A DNA stretch of 41,517 nucleotides from an uncultured Pirellula sp. (lineage in GTDB: Bacteria; Planctomycetota; Planctomycetia; Pirellulales; Pirellulaceae): the NCBI GenBank assembly GCA_903920425.1, contig CAIXME010000078.1:1-41517 (forward strand), read 5' to 3'. A program made the translations under genes and the position numbers. This document shows, piece after piece, positions 24,556 to 34,309 of the stretch (its first letter is position 1; every line of letters begins with the position of its first letter). The notes under the pieces are model-generated. The model did no database searches. It was not told the DNA's origin and was given only the letters and a program-made list of their open reading frames with translations.

Positions 24556-25397
24556 GTTCCGAAGCGATAGGTATCGTGGCTGGCTGGGGTGAGTATCCTC
24601 TCGAAGTCGCCAGAGCACTGCGAGAAAAAGGGCACACAGTTGTTGTTGCAGCAGTGCACGACCATGCATCCAAAGAGATCGAGCAGTTAGCGCACTACAC
24701 CAAATGGATTGGTGTAGCAAAGCTGGGCGGAATGCAACGATTCTTTAAGCAGCATCAGGTTGAGCATGTTTGCTTGTCAGGGAAGCTCTTTAAAGATCGC
24801 ATTTTGTTCCATGGTTGGGGTTGGATGGATCATTTTCCAGATTGGGAATGTGTCATGACGATGCTGCCTTTGTTCTACTCACGCGCCACAAATACCTCGG
24901 ACGATTCCTTGCTGGGAGCGGTAGTAGCGTCCTTTACCAGGAAGGGGATCAAGACTATTCCCGGAACAGAGTTTGCTACCCAATTGATCGCCGATGCCGG
25001 CGTCCTGACTCGGCGCAAGCCGACCAGCAATGAACTCGCTGATATTGAGTTCGGTTGGACAATCGCCAAGCAGATGGGAGGTTTGGACGTTGGGCAAAGT
25101 GTCACGGTCCGCGATCGAACCATCCTGGCGGTCGAGGCTATCGAAGGAACGGATTCATGTATCGTGCGAACGGGACAGATCTGTCCTCGCGGAGGATTCT
25201 CTTTGGTGAAAGTTTCGAAACCTCAGCAGGACATGCGATTCGACGTTCCCACCATCGGGCCGCAAACGATTGAGAAAATGGCTTTGGCTGGAGGAAAGGC
25301 GATCGCAATCGAAGCTGGCAAAACGATCTTGATCAATCGAGCCAAGACGCTCGAAATGGCGGAATCGCACGGAATTACGATTCTGTCTAGAGTCTAG
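24552..25397 (+). CDS. lpxI: UDP-2,3-diacylglucosamine diphosphatase, LpxI family
   Basis: A 281-aa LpxI protein. The N-terminal domain begins IGIVAGWGEYPLEVARALRE (compare GLIAGxGxFPLxxA) and contains VAKLGGMQRFFKQHQVEHVCLSG. The C-terminal catalytic domain shows DAGVLTRRKPTSNELADIEFG, VGQSVTVRDRTILAVEAIEGTDS, LVKVSKPQQDMRFDVPTIGPQTIE and KAIAIEAGKTILIN. LpxI cleaves UDP-2,3-diacyl-glucosamine to 2,3-diacylglucosamine-1-phosphate, the step after LpxD minus LpxA/C, and replaces LpxH in many bacteria. Start overlaps the lpxD stop by ATGA, so the two are translationally coupled. No hairpin terminator with a T-run follows the stop. Confidence 0.94.
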   Translation: MSSEAIGIVAGWGEYPLEVARALREKGHTVVVAAVHDHASKEIEQLAHYTKWIGVAKLGGMQRFFKQHQVEHVCLSGKLFKDRILFHGWGWMDHFPDWECVMTMLPLFYSRATNTSDDSLLGAVVASFTRKGIKTIPGTEFATQLIADAGVLTRRKPTSNELADIEFGWTIAKQMGGLDVGQSVTVRDRTILAVEAIEGTDSCIVRTGQICPRGGFSLVKVSKPQQDMRFDVPTIGPQTIEKMALAGGKAIAIEAGKTILINRAKTLEMAESHGITILSRV

Positions 25398-25595
25398 TTT
25401 GCGGTCGGCAAAGAGGTCTCCATTTGGTGTCGCTCGATTTCTAGCATATGACGATTCTTGTTATCATTCGATGAGAAATATTTGCCAAGCTGGGCATGTA
25501 GACTACGAATGGGGGATTACACTATTTTAAACTTTGTCTTTGGCGGCGATTGGTTTGTCGCGTAGTTGTGTTAACTCGGATGGTTCTCAAGTATC

Positions 25596-26546
25596 TTGTA
25601 TTCCAATAAGAACACCGACAACATTATCGAAATCCAGGGGCTCTCCAAAAGATACCGTGGGCAGTTTGCACTCAACAATGTAGACATCACAGTCCCCGTC
25701 GGCGTGACCGGCTTGCTCGGCCCCAACGGTTCTGGCAAAAGTACGTTTATCAAAACGATACTTGGGCTGGTCCGGGCGGAAAAAGGCCACGGCACAGTGC
25801 TCGGTATGGCTTGGCCTCGTCTCGTGAAAAAGCTGCGAGATAAAATCGGCTATTTGCCTGAAGATGATTGTTACATCCTGGGCCTTCAAGGTGTCGAGTG
25901 CGTGCAAATGATGGCGAGGCTTTCGGGGCTGCCTACCACAGAAGCCTTGAGACGTGCCCATGAAGTTCTCGATTTTTGCGATGTTGGACAAGAGCGGTAT
26001 CGCAATGTCGAAACGTATTCAACAGGTATGCGTCAAAAGCTGAAATTCGCACAAGCATTGGTGCACGATCCGCAAATGATCATCCTCGATGAGCCAACAA
26101 CCGGCTTGGATCCAACGCAACGCGAGGAGTTTCTCGATCGTATCCACGACCTAGCCCATCGTTTCGAAAAATCAATCTTGCTGTCGACACATATCTTGCA
26201 TGATGTCCAGCATGTTTGCGATCAAGTAATCATTTTGGTTCGCGGAGAGGTCCGGTTATGCGACACGCTTGAAAACCTGCAGCGACCGACTCAATCCGGC
26301 GTGCGAATCAGCGTCATCCATGATGGCCTACGATTTGCAGAATCGTTGCGACGTGATGGATATGACGTGCAATGCGATAGCGACCAAGAACTGCGAATCA
26401 ACGTCAAGGGCTCCCAGTCTTTGCAGTCCATATGGGCAGCGAGCAAGCGAGAGAGTGTTTTGATCCAGCGTATGGACGAAGCACGCAATTCGCTGGAGGC
26501 CTCATTTATCGAAATCGTGAGCGAGAAGAAACATGCCCATACTTGA
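25596..26546 (+). CDS. ABC transporter ATP-binding protein (first of a pair)
   Basis: A 316-aa ATPase. Walker A is GPNGSGKST, the signature YSTGMRQKLKFAQAL, Walker B MIILDEPTTGLDP and the H-loop LLSTHILHDV, with an ABC-2 exporter-style C-terminal extension of about 90 residues. It hydrolyses ATP to drive the adjacent permease. The start is TTG at 25596: the only in-frame alternatives upstream before the TAA at 25572-25574 are not start codons. The permease gene begins inside its last 14 bases, so it is coupled. With the second ATPase gene at 27507 the operon has two different ATPases and one permease. The substrate is unknown; gliding or NatA/CcmA-type exporters are usual for this class. Confidence 0.92.
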   Translation: MYSNKNTDNIIEIQGLSKRYRGQFALNNVDITVPVGVTGLLGPNGSGKSTFIKTILGLVRAEKGHGTVLGMAWPRLVKKLRDKIGYLPEDDCYILGLQGVECVQMMARLSGLPTTEALRRAHEVLDFCDVGQERYRNVETYSTGMRQKLKFAQALVHDPQMIILDEPTTGLDPTQREEFLDRIHDLAHRFEKSILLSTHILHDVQHVCDQVIILVRGEVRLCDTLENLQRPTQSGVRISVIHDGLRFAESLRRDGYDVQCDSDQELRINVKGSQSLQSIWAASKRESVLIQRMDEARNSLEASFIEIVSEKKHAHT

Positions 26547-27504
26547 TCTCGGTTATCGGCCTTGGACCGGGGCCCGTTCAGGGGAATGGTGGCGATGGTC
26601 TGTTGTTGCTCGTACTGGCATATCCTTGGTTTGGCGAGGGACCTGGGTGAAGCGGATTTTGCTTTTCGCTACGATTCCCGCGTTGATTACGATGTTTGGC
26701 GTGGGAGTCTTTGAGCAAGGGACACGCGACGAAAGTTATCGAATCGCGTTCAATCGCTTCTTGATGGAACGCAATAGGGAGATGGGACCACGCGGCCGCA
26801 TGAGCGAAGTAAAGGAGTTGATCGTTGACCCGTCTTCGCAACGCCACTTTGGATGGTCCAATATGCTGCTCTGGTACTTTCGTTACCCGCAAGCATTTTG
26901 GATTGTCGTGATTATTGGCTTGGTCGCGCCCCGATTGATTAGCTATGACCTGCGCAGCCGCGGGTATCTGTTGTATTTGTCCCGTCCGCTATCTCCGGCC
27001 GGATACGTGTTTGGCAAGGCATGCATCCTGTTCTTCTTGTTGGCGATGATTACTACCATTCCTGCATTGGCAATCTATGCCGGAGGGCTATTGTTGTCGA
27101 ACGACTATGGTTCCCTGTTGCAGACATGGGATCTGCCGTTTCGGATTTTGCTTGCTACCGCCGTATTGGTTTTGCCTACGTCGGCGGTCGCACTTGCTTT
27201 CTCATCACTCACGCAGGAAAGTCGATTTGCTGCTTTTGCTTGGTTCGCAACGTGGGTCGTCGGATGGGTGACCTACTTGGTCCTGACGGGTTCAGCCATG
27301 TTGAATGAAAGCGATGTCAATGAACTGCATCGCCGCTGGCTACTGATTTCGCCCTACCACGTATTGGGTCACCTGCAACAAGAGATCTTTGGCCTCATAC
27401 CGGAACAAGAGCACATGATAGGCCCGTGGATTGTATCGGGTTTGGCTACCGTCATTGGCTTTTACGTTGCCCATTGGAGGGTAGCTAGGATGCTAAAGGT
27501 TTAG
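26533..27504 (+). CDS. ABC-2 type transporter permease
   Basis: A 323-aa membrane protein with about six predicted hydrophobic helices (WVKRILLFATIPALITMFGV; AFWIVVIIGLVAPRLI; ILFFLLAMITTIPALAIYAG; ILLATAVLVLPTSAVALAFS; WFATWVVGWVTYLVLTG; IVSGLATVIGFYVAH). The signature-like LISYDLRSRGYLLYLSRPLSPAGYVFGKA is a common coupling segment in ABC-2 permeases (compare RRxGTLELLLSRPLSR). It forms the membrane channel for the two flanking ATPases. The start at ATG 26533 overlaps the upstream ATPase by 14 bases, and the stop is two bases before the next ATPase start at 27507. Substrate not determined. A long hydrophilic loop of about 60 residues lies after the first helix. Confidence 0.88.
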   Translation: MPILDLGYRPWTGARSGEWWRWSVVARTGISLVWRGTWVKRILLFATIPALITMFGVGVFEQGTRDESYRIAFNRFLMERNREMGPRGRMSEVKELIVDPSSQRHFGWSNMLLWYFRYPQAFWIVVIIGLVAPRLISYDLRSRGYLLYLSRPLSPAGYVFGKACILFFLLAMITTIPALAIYAGGLLLSNDYGSLLQTWDLPFRILLATAVLVLPTSAVALAFSSLTQESRFAAFAWFATWVVGWVTYLVLTGSAMLNESDVNELHRRWLLISPYHVLGHLQQEIFGLIPEQEHMIGPWIVSGLATVIGFYVAHWRVARMLKV

Positions 27505-27506
27505 TC

Positions 27507-28496
27507 ATGAGCACGATCCAACGAGTTGATTCTACTTTTGTCGAAAACGCTCCGCTTATTCAGTTAGAGCATGCGACGAGGTTGTATGGAAAGGTGATCG
27601 GCGTCAACGATCTCAATGTAGAGTTGCCCCTCGGAGCATATGGTTTGGTCGGCCCTAACGGTGCGGGCAAATCCACATTGATTGGATTGATTACGGGCGC
27701 TTTTACTCCAACGCTGGGGACCGTCCGGGTGTTTGGCGTGGATCCACACCGATCGCCCGGGGTTTTGCGACATGTGGGGTTGTGCCCAGCAACCGATTTG
27801 TTGCTGCCTGGTGTTACGGCGCGCAGGTGGATCGAGCAGCTTCTCGCGCTCAGTGGTTGGCCTCCACGCGATGCAGCGCAGCGGACCCTTGAGGTGCTCG
27901 AGTTAGTCGGGTTGACCGAAGCGATGAATCGACCGATCAACACGTATTCGCTTGGCATGCGTCAACGATGCAAATTGGCCCAAGCGATTTCAACTGACCC
28001 TCAACTGCTGATCCTCGATGAACCCTTTAATGGGCTCGACCCGGTCGGTAGACATCAGATGACCGATCTGCTGGTGCGATGGGCCCGAAGCGGAAAAAGC
28101 CTACTGCTGGCTAGTCACGTTCTACACGAGGTCGAGCAAGTCACCGATTCGTTTATCTTGATCTACGGAGGCAGACTACTGGCCTCTGGTACGGCAGGAG
28201 AGTTACGAGGGATGTTAGCCGAGCTGCCTCAAGAGCTAACAATGAGCAGCCCTCAGTTTCGTGAGTTGGCCTCAAGACTTGCCAATGAAGAGTGGGTTGA
28301 ATCGGTGCGGTGTGATGCGGATCTGAATCAAGTTACCGTCGCGGTACATAAGCCAGTCGAGCTGTATTCCGCTTTGGCTGATTGGGCCGGCGAAGGGATA
28401 GAAATCGAGCGATTGATTGGTGTTGATGGCGATATGCAGTCGTTGTTCAAACTGCTCGTATCTCGCCATCGAGGCAGTAAAGCCAAATTGCGTTAG
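27507..28496 (+). CDS. ABC transporter ATP-binding protein (second of a pair)
   Basis: A 329-aa ATPase with Walker A GPNGAGKST, signature YSLGMRQRCKLAQAI, Walker B LLILDEPFNGLDPVG and the His switch LLASHVLHEVEQV. It is distinct in sequence from the first ATPase of the operon rather than a recent duplicate. The C-terminal approximately 90 residues form the extra domain common in NatA/CcmA-type exporters. ATG at 27507 lies two bases after the permease stop. The heterodimeric ATPase arrangement (A1, permease, A2) suggests an asymmetric exporter, as in gliding-motility or lipid/antibiotic efflux transporters; the exact role is unknown. Downstream is the palindromic-repeat block. Confidence 0.92.
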   Translation: MSTIQRVDSTFVENAPLIQLEHATRLYGKVIGVNDLNVELPLGAYGLVGPNGAGKSTLIGLITGAFTPTLGTVRVFGVDPHRSPGVLRHVGLCPATDLLLPGVTARRWIEQLLALSGWPPRDAAQRTLEVLELVGLTEAMNRPINTYSLGMRQRCKLAQAISTDPQLLILDEPFNGLDPVGRHQMTDLLVRWARSGKSLLLASHVLHEVEQVTDSFILIYGGRLLASGTAGELRGMLAELPQELTMSSPQFRELASRLANEEWVESVRCDADLNQVTVAVHKPVELYSALADWAGEGIEIERLIGVDGDMQSLFKLLVSRHRGSKAKLR

Positions 28497-28519
28497 GGGC
28501 TTTCGGCTTTCATCACCAG

Positions 28520-28860
28520 CCGATGCGTTTGCGAGTCATCCCACCAGTGCTTACATGCAATGATCAAGAAGTCTCACGCAGAGACACAGAGGCAAGGAGA
28601 AGCGGCACTGTTAAGTGAGTTGAAACCAAAAATAGACTCCTAAAATCTCTGTGCCTGCGTTTCTCAGTGGTTAGCCCTTCTTTGGCGCCAAGATTGAGTC
28701 ACCACGGAGAGCACGAAGAACACGGAGAGCACTGATAGCACGAAGGATCACATCCGAGCTTTCCTTCTAGATCAGTCTCGATTTTTCACACAGAGACACA
28801 GAGGCGCAGAGAAGTGTTGAAATCAAAATTGATTTTTGAAATCTCTATGGCTCGAACGCG
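28520..28860. repeat. Second site of the dispersed palindromic repeats
   Basis: Positions 28520-28577 are the reverse complement of 370-435, sharing TTGATCATTGCA and GGTGGGAT within the tail. Next comes a CACAGAGA-type hairpin (about 28571-28670: ACGCAGAGACACAGAGGCA on the left, CTCTGTGCCTGCGTTTCTC on the right). A CCACGGAGAGCACGAAGAAC block follows (28699-28746), and then a third hairpin at about 28777-28860. The last contains 21 bases (28777-28797) identical to 267-287. Like the first site it lies between the 3' ends of convergent genes. Confidence 0.85.
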
Positions 28861-28901
28861 TCGGGTTTTGACTAAAGCAACAAGCCCTCACGCGTCGGGT
28901 T
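28856..28901. repeat. Pair of ACGCGTCGGGTT direct repeats
   Basis: ACGCGTCGGGTT occurs at 28856-28867 and again at 28890-28901, 34 bases apart, each followed by a similar TTTGA/ATGATCAAA stretch. The second copy sits inside CCCTCACGCGTCGGGTTATG. It may be a small repetitive extragenic element; a genome-wide count would decide. Confidence 0.5.
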
Positions 28902-28968
28902 ATGATCAAATGAACAGCGCCGATGGTCCCCTTCGCTGAGCGGGACGTCGCAGGGGTAACGCAAAGTG

Positions 28969-31900
28969 TTATTTTGCGAATCGTTCCTGCAAGCTCATCA
29001 CGGTCATGGAGGTCGTTCGCATCACCGACATCGCTTCTACGGCCATCCTGCCGGCAGCAACTGTCGTGATGCACGGCACGCCGAATTGCACAGCAGCGGC
29101 TCGGATTCGACCTTCGTCGGTTCGAGCGCCTTTTCCGTTAGGCGTGTTGATGATTAACGACACGTCGTCGTTCTTCAAGTAGTCGATGAGATTCGGGTTT
29201 CCTTCGGCCAGTTTTCTTACACGCGAGACCGGGATGTTCGCTCGTTCGAGCTCGAGCGCGGTGCCTGATGTGGCGAGCAGTTTGTAGCCCATATCGTGAA
29301 GCTGTTGGGCCATGTCCGTGATGCCAGCTCGATGCCGCGCAGCGATACTGAGAAACACGTTGCCGGATGAAGGCAAAACGACACCCGCTGCGATTTGGCT
29401 CTTGTTGAACGCCACGGGGAATTCATCGCTGATTCCCATGACTTCACCGGTGCTCCGCATCTCTGGCCCCAGTACGATGTCCACGCCGGCAAATTTGCGG
29501 AATGGAAAGACAGATTCCTTGACCGAAACGCTCCGAGGGATTGGCTCGCTCGTGATACCGAGTTCCTTCAGCTTCTTGCCAACCATAACTTTCGCAGCGA
29601 TGTTCGCGACGGGTGTACCTGTCGCTTTGGCAACAAACGGGACGGTACGGCTAGCGCGAGGATTCACTTCCAGAACGTAAACGATGGACTTGCCGTCTTC
29701 TTCTTTGATCGCAAACTGGACATTCATCAATCCAACAACCTTGAGCCGTTTGGCCATGGCCACTGTGGCTTGGCGAATTTCCGTGAGTACCTCTTGGCTG
29801 AGTGAAAACGACGGGATCACACATGCCGAGTCACCGGAGTGCACGCCTGCTTCTTCGATGTGTTCCATAATGCCCATGATGACGACATCGTCACCATCGG
29901 AAACCGCGTCAACGTCCACTTCTGTTGCATCTTCTAGAAAGCGATCGATCAACACAGGTTGGCCCTGTGCGACGACGAATGCTTCTGCCACGAATCGTTC
30001 GAATTGCGAGTTGTCGTAACAGATTTCCATAGCGCGTCCGCCAAGAACGAAGCTTGGTCGGACAAGGCACGGGTAGCCGATCTTTTGAACTTCGGCTCGC
30101 GCTTGAGGAAGTGTCCTGGCGATACCGTTTGCAGGTTGCTTGATATTGAGTTCGTGCAGGAGAATTTGAAATTTCTCGCGGTCTTCTGCGTCTTCGATGG
30201 TTTCTACACTCGTACCGATGATGGGAACACCTTCGTTGGCAAGTGCTCGGGCGAGGTTCAAAGGTGTTTGACCACCGAATTGAACGATCACTCCATCGGG
30301 CTGAATGGTATCTACTATGTTTAGAACATCTTCGGTCGTGAGAGGCTCGAAGAAGAGCATGTCACTGGTGTCGTAGTCTGTGCTGACGGTCTCAGGGTTG
30401 CTGTTGACCATGATCGATTCGATTCCGAGCTCGCGCAGCGCGTAGCTAGCGTGGCAGCAACAATAGTCGAACTCGATGCCCTGTCCAATTCGATTGGGAC
30501 CACCACCCAAAATCATGACTCGCTTTTTGTCACCCTTTGGCGGTGTTTCGTTTTCGGATTCGTAGGTGCTGTAATAATAGGGCGTATATGCCTCGAACTC
30601 GGCTGCACAGGTATCGACCGATTTGTAGGTCGCCACGATGCCTTTGCTCTTTCGCCATTCGCGAACTTCGCCGTCATCGCTATTGAGGAGCGTTGCCAAT
30701 TGACGATCCGAAAAACCGTACTGTTTGGCTTGTCGCATGGTTGCAGCGTCGATGTTAGACAGAGAGCCAATTCCTCGCAGATGATTTTCGATTTCCACCA
30801 ATTCAAGTAGCTGATCTAAAAACCACTCGTCGATCTTGGTAATGGAGTGAATTTCATCAACGGTCATTCCGCTCAAAAGCGCGTATCGAAGAAACCAGAC
30901 ACGGTCCGCATTTGGACGCGAGAGCTTGTTTCGAATCTCTTCGTCGTCAGGGCGGCGATCTGTGTACCAAAGGTCTTTACTATCAGAACCAAATCCAAAT
31001 GCGCCCACCTCGAGGCCACGCAAAGCCTTTTGAAAGGACTCTTTGAATGTGCGTCCAATGGCCATTGTTTCTCCAACACTTTTCATCTGTGTAGTAAGTG
31101 TGGAGTCGGCTTCTGGAAATTTCTCGAATGCAAAACGTGGGATCTTCGTAACGACGTAGTCGATGGTCGGTTCGAAACACGCTTGTGTCTTTTGGGTAAT
31201 GTCGTTCTGCAATTCCCAAAGACGAAAACCAACAGCTAGTTTCGCAGCGATTTTGGCGATCGGGAAGCCGGTTGCTTTACTGGCGAGAGCACTGGATCGG
31301 CTCACGCGAGGATTCATCTCGATGACGATCATGCGGCCAGTGTCTGGGTGGATAGCGAACTGGATGTTGGAACCACCAGTTTCCACCCCGATCTCTCGAA
31401 TGATTTTGAGACTCGCATCTCTCATTCGCTGGTACTCTTTGTCGGTCAGCGTTTGCGCCGGAGCGACGGTGATAGAGTCTCCGGTGTGAACACCCATCGG
31501 GTCGAAGTTTTCTATGGCGCAAATGATGACGACGTTATCGTCGACGTCGCGCATGACTTCCATCTCGTACTCTTTCCAGCCGATAATGGATTCTTCGATA
31601 AGCACTTCGGTGATTGGCGATAGCGTCAGACCGTTCTGGACCAAGTCGTCGAAATCATCGCGGTTGTAGGCGATTGCGGAACCGCTGCCACCCATCGTAA
31701 AGCTAGGGCGGACAACGCATGGCAACCCGATATTTGCGAGCGTTTTTCGAGCTTCGTCTAGGTTGTGAACAACATCCCCGCGGCATACTTCCATGCCGAT
31801 TTTTTCCATCGCGATTTTGAATGCATCGCGAGCTTCCGCTTTGTGGATCACTTCGGGAATTGCGCCGATCATTTCGCAATTGTACTTTTTCAGAATCCCA

Positions 31901-32214
31901 TGTTTGTCGAGATCCATTGCGATGTTTAGTGCCGTCTGCCCTCCAAGAGTGGGGAGCAATGCATCAGGGCGTTCCCGCTCGATGACTTTCGTAACCATTT
32001 CCCAAGTTAATGGCTCGATATAAGTTCGTTCTGCAGTTGCCGGGTCCGTCATGATCGTGGCGGGGTTGCTGTTAACCAGCACCACTTCATAACCCTCTTC
32101 CCGCAATGCTTTGCAAGCTTGCGTGCCAGAATAATCGAATTCGCAAGCTTGGCCGATTACGATCGGACCCGAACCAATTAGAAGGATTTTTTTGATGTCG
32201 GTGCGTCGAGGCAC
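28969..32214 (-). CDS. carB: Carbamoyl-phosphate synthase large subunit
   Basis: A 1081-aa protein of normal length (about 1073 in E. coli). The N-terminal half starts [25 protein letters not shown] with [21 protein letters not shown], the first ATP-grasp ([37 protein letters not shown]). The second half repeats it: [57 protein letters not shown]-like [11 protein letters not shown]. The end is the allosteric MGS-type domain ([20 protein letters not shown] ... [13 protein letters not shown]). It makes carbamoyl phosphate from bicarbonate, ammonia and two ATP for arginine and pyrimidine synthesis. The start is GTG at 32214. The glutaminase partner carA is not in the window. It follows ribH by 123 bases. 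Confidence 0.97.
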   Translation of the reverse strand: MPRRTDIKKILLIGSGPIVIGQACEFDYSGTQACKALREEGYEVVLVNSNPATIMTDPATAERTYIEPLTWEMVTKVIERERPDALLPTLGGQTALNIAMDLDKHGILKKYNCEMIGAIPEVIHKAEARDAFKIAMEKIGMEVCRGDVVHNLDEARKTLANIGLPCVVRPSFTMGGSGSAIAYNRDDFDDLVQNGLTLSPITEVLIEESIIGWKEYEMEVMRDVDDNVVIICAIENFDPMGVHTGDSITVAPAQTLTDKEYQRMRDASLKIIREIGVETGGSNIQFAIHPDTGRMIVIEMNPRVSRSSALASKATGFPIAKIAAKLAVGFRLWELQNDITQKTQACFEPTIDYVVTKIPRFAFEKFPEADSTLTTQMKSVGETMAIGRTFKESFQKALRGLEVGAFGFGSDSKDLWYTDRRPDDEEIRNKLSRPNADRVWFLRYALLSGMTVDEIHSITKIDEWFLDQLLELVEIENHLRGIGSLSNIDAATMRQAKQYGFSDRQLATLLNSDDGEVREWRKSKGIVATYKSVDTCAAEFEAYTPYYYSTYESENETPPKGDKKRVMILGGGPNRIGQGIEFDYCCCHASYALRELGIESIMVNSNPETVSTDYDTSDMLFFEPLTTEDVLNIVDTIQPDGVIVQFGGQTPLNLARALANEGVPIIGTSVETIEDAEDREKFQILLHELNIKQPANGIARTLPQARAEVQKIGYPCLVRPSFVLGGRAMEICYDNSQFERFVAEAFVVAQGQPVLIDRFLEDATEVDVDAVSDGDDVVIMGIMEHIEEAGVHSGDSACVIPSFSLSQEVLTEIRQATVAMAKRLKVVGLMNVQFAIKEEDGKSIVYVLEVNPRASRTVPFVAKATGTPVANIAAKVMVGKKLKELGITSEPIPRSVSVKESVFPFRKFAGVDIVLGPEMRSTGEVMGISDEFPVAFNKSQIAAGVVLPSSGNVFLSIAARHRAGITDMAQQLHDMGYKLLATSGTALELERANIPVSRVRKLAEGNPNLIDYLKNDDVSLIINTPNGKGARTDEGRIRAAAVQFGVPCITTVAAGRMAVEAMSVMRTTSMTVMSLQERFAK

Positions 32215-32337
32215 AGCAGAAACCTGGGAGTATGCGGGGGATGGATGTCCGTGTCACGACAAAACCGTTGCCGGTGAATCGCTGACCAAAATCCCCCAGA
32301 ACTTAACATGCTTCGCCCGGTTTTGGTAGTCGAAACG

Positions 32338-32826
32338 CTATGCCAAGGATTGCGATAATCTTAGGCATTGAAGCAATGCGTCGGCAGCTTCCTGCCCTTT
32401 GTTTCCGACCGTGCCACCGCTCCGCTGGATAGCTTGTTCCAGGTTGTTGACGGTTAGCAAACCAAAAGCAACCGGCTTGCCATGATCGACGGACAGTTGC
32501 ATGAGGCTCATGCTCACGGCGCGGTTGATATGCTGATCGTGGGTCGTTTCGCCGCGAATCACTGCACCCAAAGCGATTACGCCCCGAATATCCTTTTTTT
32601 GGATTAGTTGCTGGGTTAGGTAAGTGAGCTCCCAAGCTCCCGGAACATGCACTACCAGGATGTCGTCGTCTGCGATTCCGGCTTGCAGCAGTGTTGTGAT
32701 GGCGCCTTTGCGAAGCTTTCCCGTAATGTTCTCGTTGTACTGCGACACCACGATGGCTATCTTTCGAGGGGTGTTAGGCAACGGAGCTGCGGATTCGCTA
32801 GGCAACAATTCATGAGGCATGGTCAT
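32338..32826 (-). CDS. ribH: 6,7-dimethyl-8-ribityllumazine synthase
   Basis: A 162-aa lumazine synthase. Motifs run IAIVVSQYNENITGKLRKGA (substrate pocket), VVHVPGAWELTYLTQQL, IALGAVIRGETTHDQHINRAVS, PVAFGLLTVNNLEQAIQR and GNKGQEAADA. It condenses 5-amino-6-ribitylamino-uracil with 3,4-dihydroxybutanone-phosphate in riboflavin synthesis. The usual PGAFELP and ETPHFDYV appear as PGAWELT and ETTHDQHI, but His and Arg equivalents remain and the family match is clear. A non-conserved 20-residue N-terminal extension precedes the fold. It lies 46 bases after rho and before carB in the same direction; the frequent partner nusB is not here. Confidence 0.95.
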   Translation of the reverse strand: MTMPHELLPSESAAPLPNTPRKIAIVVSQYNENITGKLRKGAITTLLQAGIADDDILVVHVPGAWELTYLTQQLIQKKDIRGVIALGAVIRGETTHDQHINRAVSMSLMQLSVDHGKPVAFGLLTVNNLEQAIQRSGGTVGNKGQEAADALLQCLRLSQSLA

Positions 32827-32872
32827 CTATTCCTGGTTCTGGCAACGGTGGCGATCGAGATTCGATACGGGG

Positions 32873-34309
32873 TTAGGCTGGGCGAATTCCCATCAAGAAC
32901 TCGGCGTTGGACTTGGTCTTGTTGAGCTTTTGTACCAGTGTTTCCATCGCATCAGGTGGGCTTGAGTCGGCCAAAACTTTGCGCAAGTACGAAATCCGTT
33001 TGTACTCCATCGGATCTAGCAGCGATTCTTCTCGGCGTGTTCCGGATTGGTTCATGTCGATTGCGGGCCAAATCCGTCGGTCGACCATGGCTCGATCTAG
33101 AACGATTTCGAGGTTTCCGGTCCCCTTGAACTCTTCGAAGATAACGTCATCCATTTTGCTGCCGGTCCCCACTAATGCAGTCGCGATAATGGTGAGTGAG
33201 CCACCCTCCTCGACTTTGCGGGCCGCACCAAAAAAGGACTTTGGCTTTTGCATGGCATTGGCGTCGAGACCACCAGTCAGCAGTTTGCCGGACTGAGGGC
33301 ATTCGCCATTCCAGGCTCTTGCCAAACGGGTGATCGAGTCCAAAAAGATAACGACATCCACTCCGTCTTCGACCAGCCGTTTTGCTTTCTCAAGAACCAT
33401 TTGGCTGACTTGGATATGACGAGATGCAGGTTCGTCGAAAGTACTGCTAACGACCTCGCATTTGGGGCCGCGCACTTCTCGCTGCATGTCCGTTACTTCC
33501 TCTGGACGTTCATCCACCAAAAGCATGATGACATACGCAGCTGGATAGTTGTTTAGGACAGCCTTGGCCATCTTTTGTAGCAAGATCGTTTTGCCAGACC
33601 GAGGCGGAGAGACGATCAACCCACGCTGTCCGAACCCGATGGGAGCAATCAAGTCCACCACACGCGTTTCGATCACATCCGTTGTTGTTTCCAGCACAAT
33701 ACGTGTCGTCGGGTGCAACGGCGTCAATGTATCGAATGGTTTGCGAGAGCGAACTTCGTTAGGGTTGCGGTGATTGATTGCTTCTACACGCAGCAGCGCG
33801 AAATACCGCTCGTTCTCTTTCGGAGGTCGAATCTGGCCCGATATGGTCATGCCCGTCGTCAAGCCGAACCGGCGAATCTGTGAAGGCGAAATATAGATGT
33901 CATCAGGGCAGGATACGTAGTGGTGGCTGGAGGAACGCAAAAAGCCGAAACCATCGGCGAGGATCTCGAGCGTTCCCTCGCCATAAAGGATGCCTGACGA
34001 CATCATCCGTGCCTTGAGGACTTGGAAAATCAGCTCCTGCCGATCCAGTTTTTCGGGGTTGTGGATCTGTTCTACAGCAGCGTTTTCATACAATTGCTCT
34101 GCAGTCATTTGCTGCAGGGTTGCAAAGTCCAGAGTTGGGCGTTTCTCTACCGAAGATGGCGGGCTGCCATTGCGTTTATCCTTGAACAACTCTTCGGATA
34201 GGGAGAGCGTCTCTTCTTTGCGTGGCTCGGGCCGCGAGCGCATTTCGCTCCTGGGCTTATTCGATTCGTCTTCATAGCCAGTCATAGTTCGTTGGGCGTC
34301 GAAAAGCAT
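32873..34309 (-). CDS. rho: Transcription termination factor Rho
   Basis: About 478 aa from ATG 34309, with AGGA five bases upstream; TTG at 34336 and ATG at 34285 are alternatives. The N-terminal 55 residues are a charged, probably disordered insertion. Rho_N helices ([20 protein letters not shown]) and the cold-shock RNA domain ([31 protein letters not shown]) follow. The ATPase has Walker [35 protein letters not shown] and the R-loop [36 protein letters not shown] and FEEFKGTGN complete the family pattern. It is a hexameric RNA helicase that ends transcription. Walker A SPPRSGKT differs from the usual APPKAGKT but keeps the essential GKT. Confidence 0.96.
   Translation of the reverse strand: MLFDAQRTMTGYEDESNKPRSEMRSRPEPRKEETLSLSEELFKDKRNGSPPSSVEKRPTLDFATLQQMTAEQLYENAAVEQIHNPEKLDRQELIFQVLKARMMSSGILYGEGTLEILADGFGFLRSSSHHYVSCPDDIYISPSQIRRFGLTTGMTISGQIRPPKENERYFALLRVEAINHRNPNEVRSRKPFDTLTPLHPTTRIVLETTTDVIETRVVDLIAPIGFGQRGLIVSPPRSGKTILLQKMAKAVLNNYPAAYVIMLLVDERPEEVTDMQREVRGPKCEVVSSTFDEPASRHIQVSQMVLEKAKRLVEDGVDVVIFLDSITRLARAWNGECPQSGKLLTGGLDANAMQKPKSFFGAARKVEEGGSLTIIATALVGTGSKMDDVIFEEFKGTGNLEIVLDRAMVDRRIWPAIDMNQSGTRREESLLDPMEYKRISYLRKVLADSSPPDAMETLVQKLNKTKSNAEFLMGIRPA

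Noticed and set aside
29312-30019. Antisense ORFs of over 100 codons inside carB
   Set aside because: They lie wholly within the highly conserved carB gene and show no family match; they are a by-product of its codon use.
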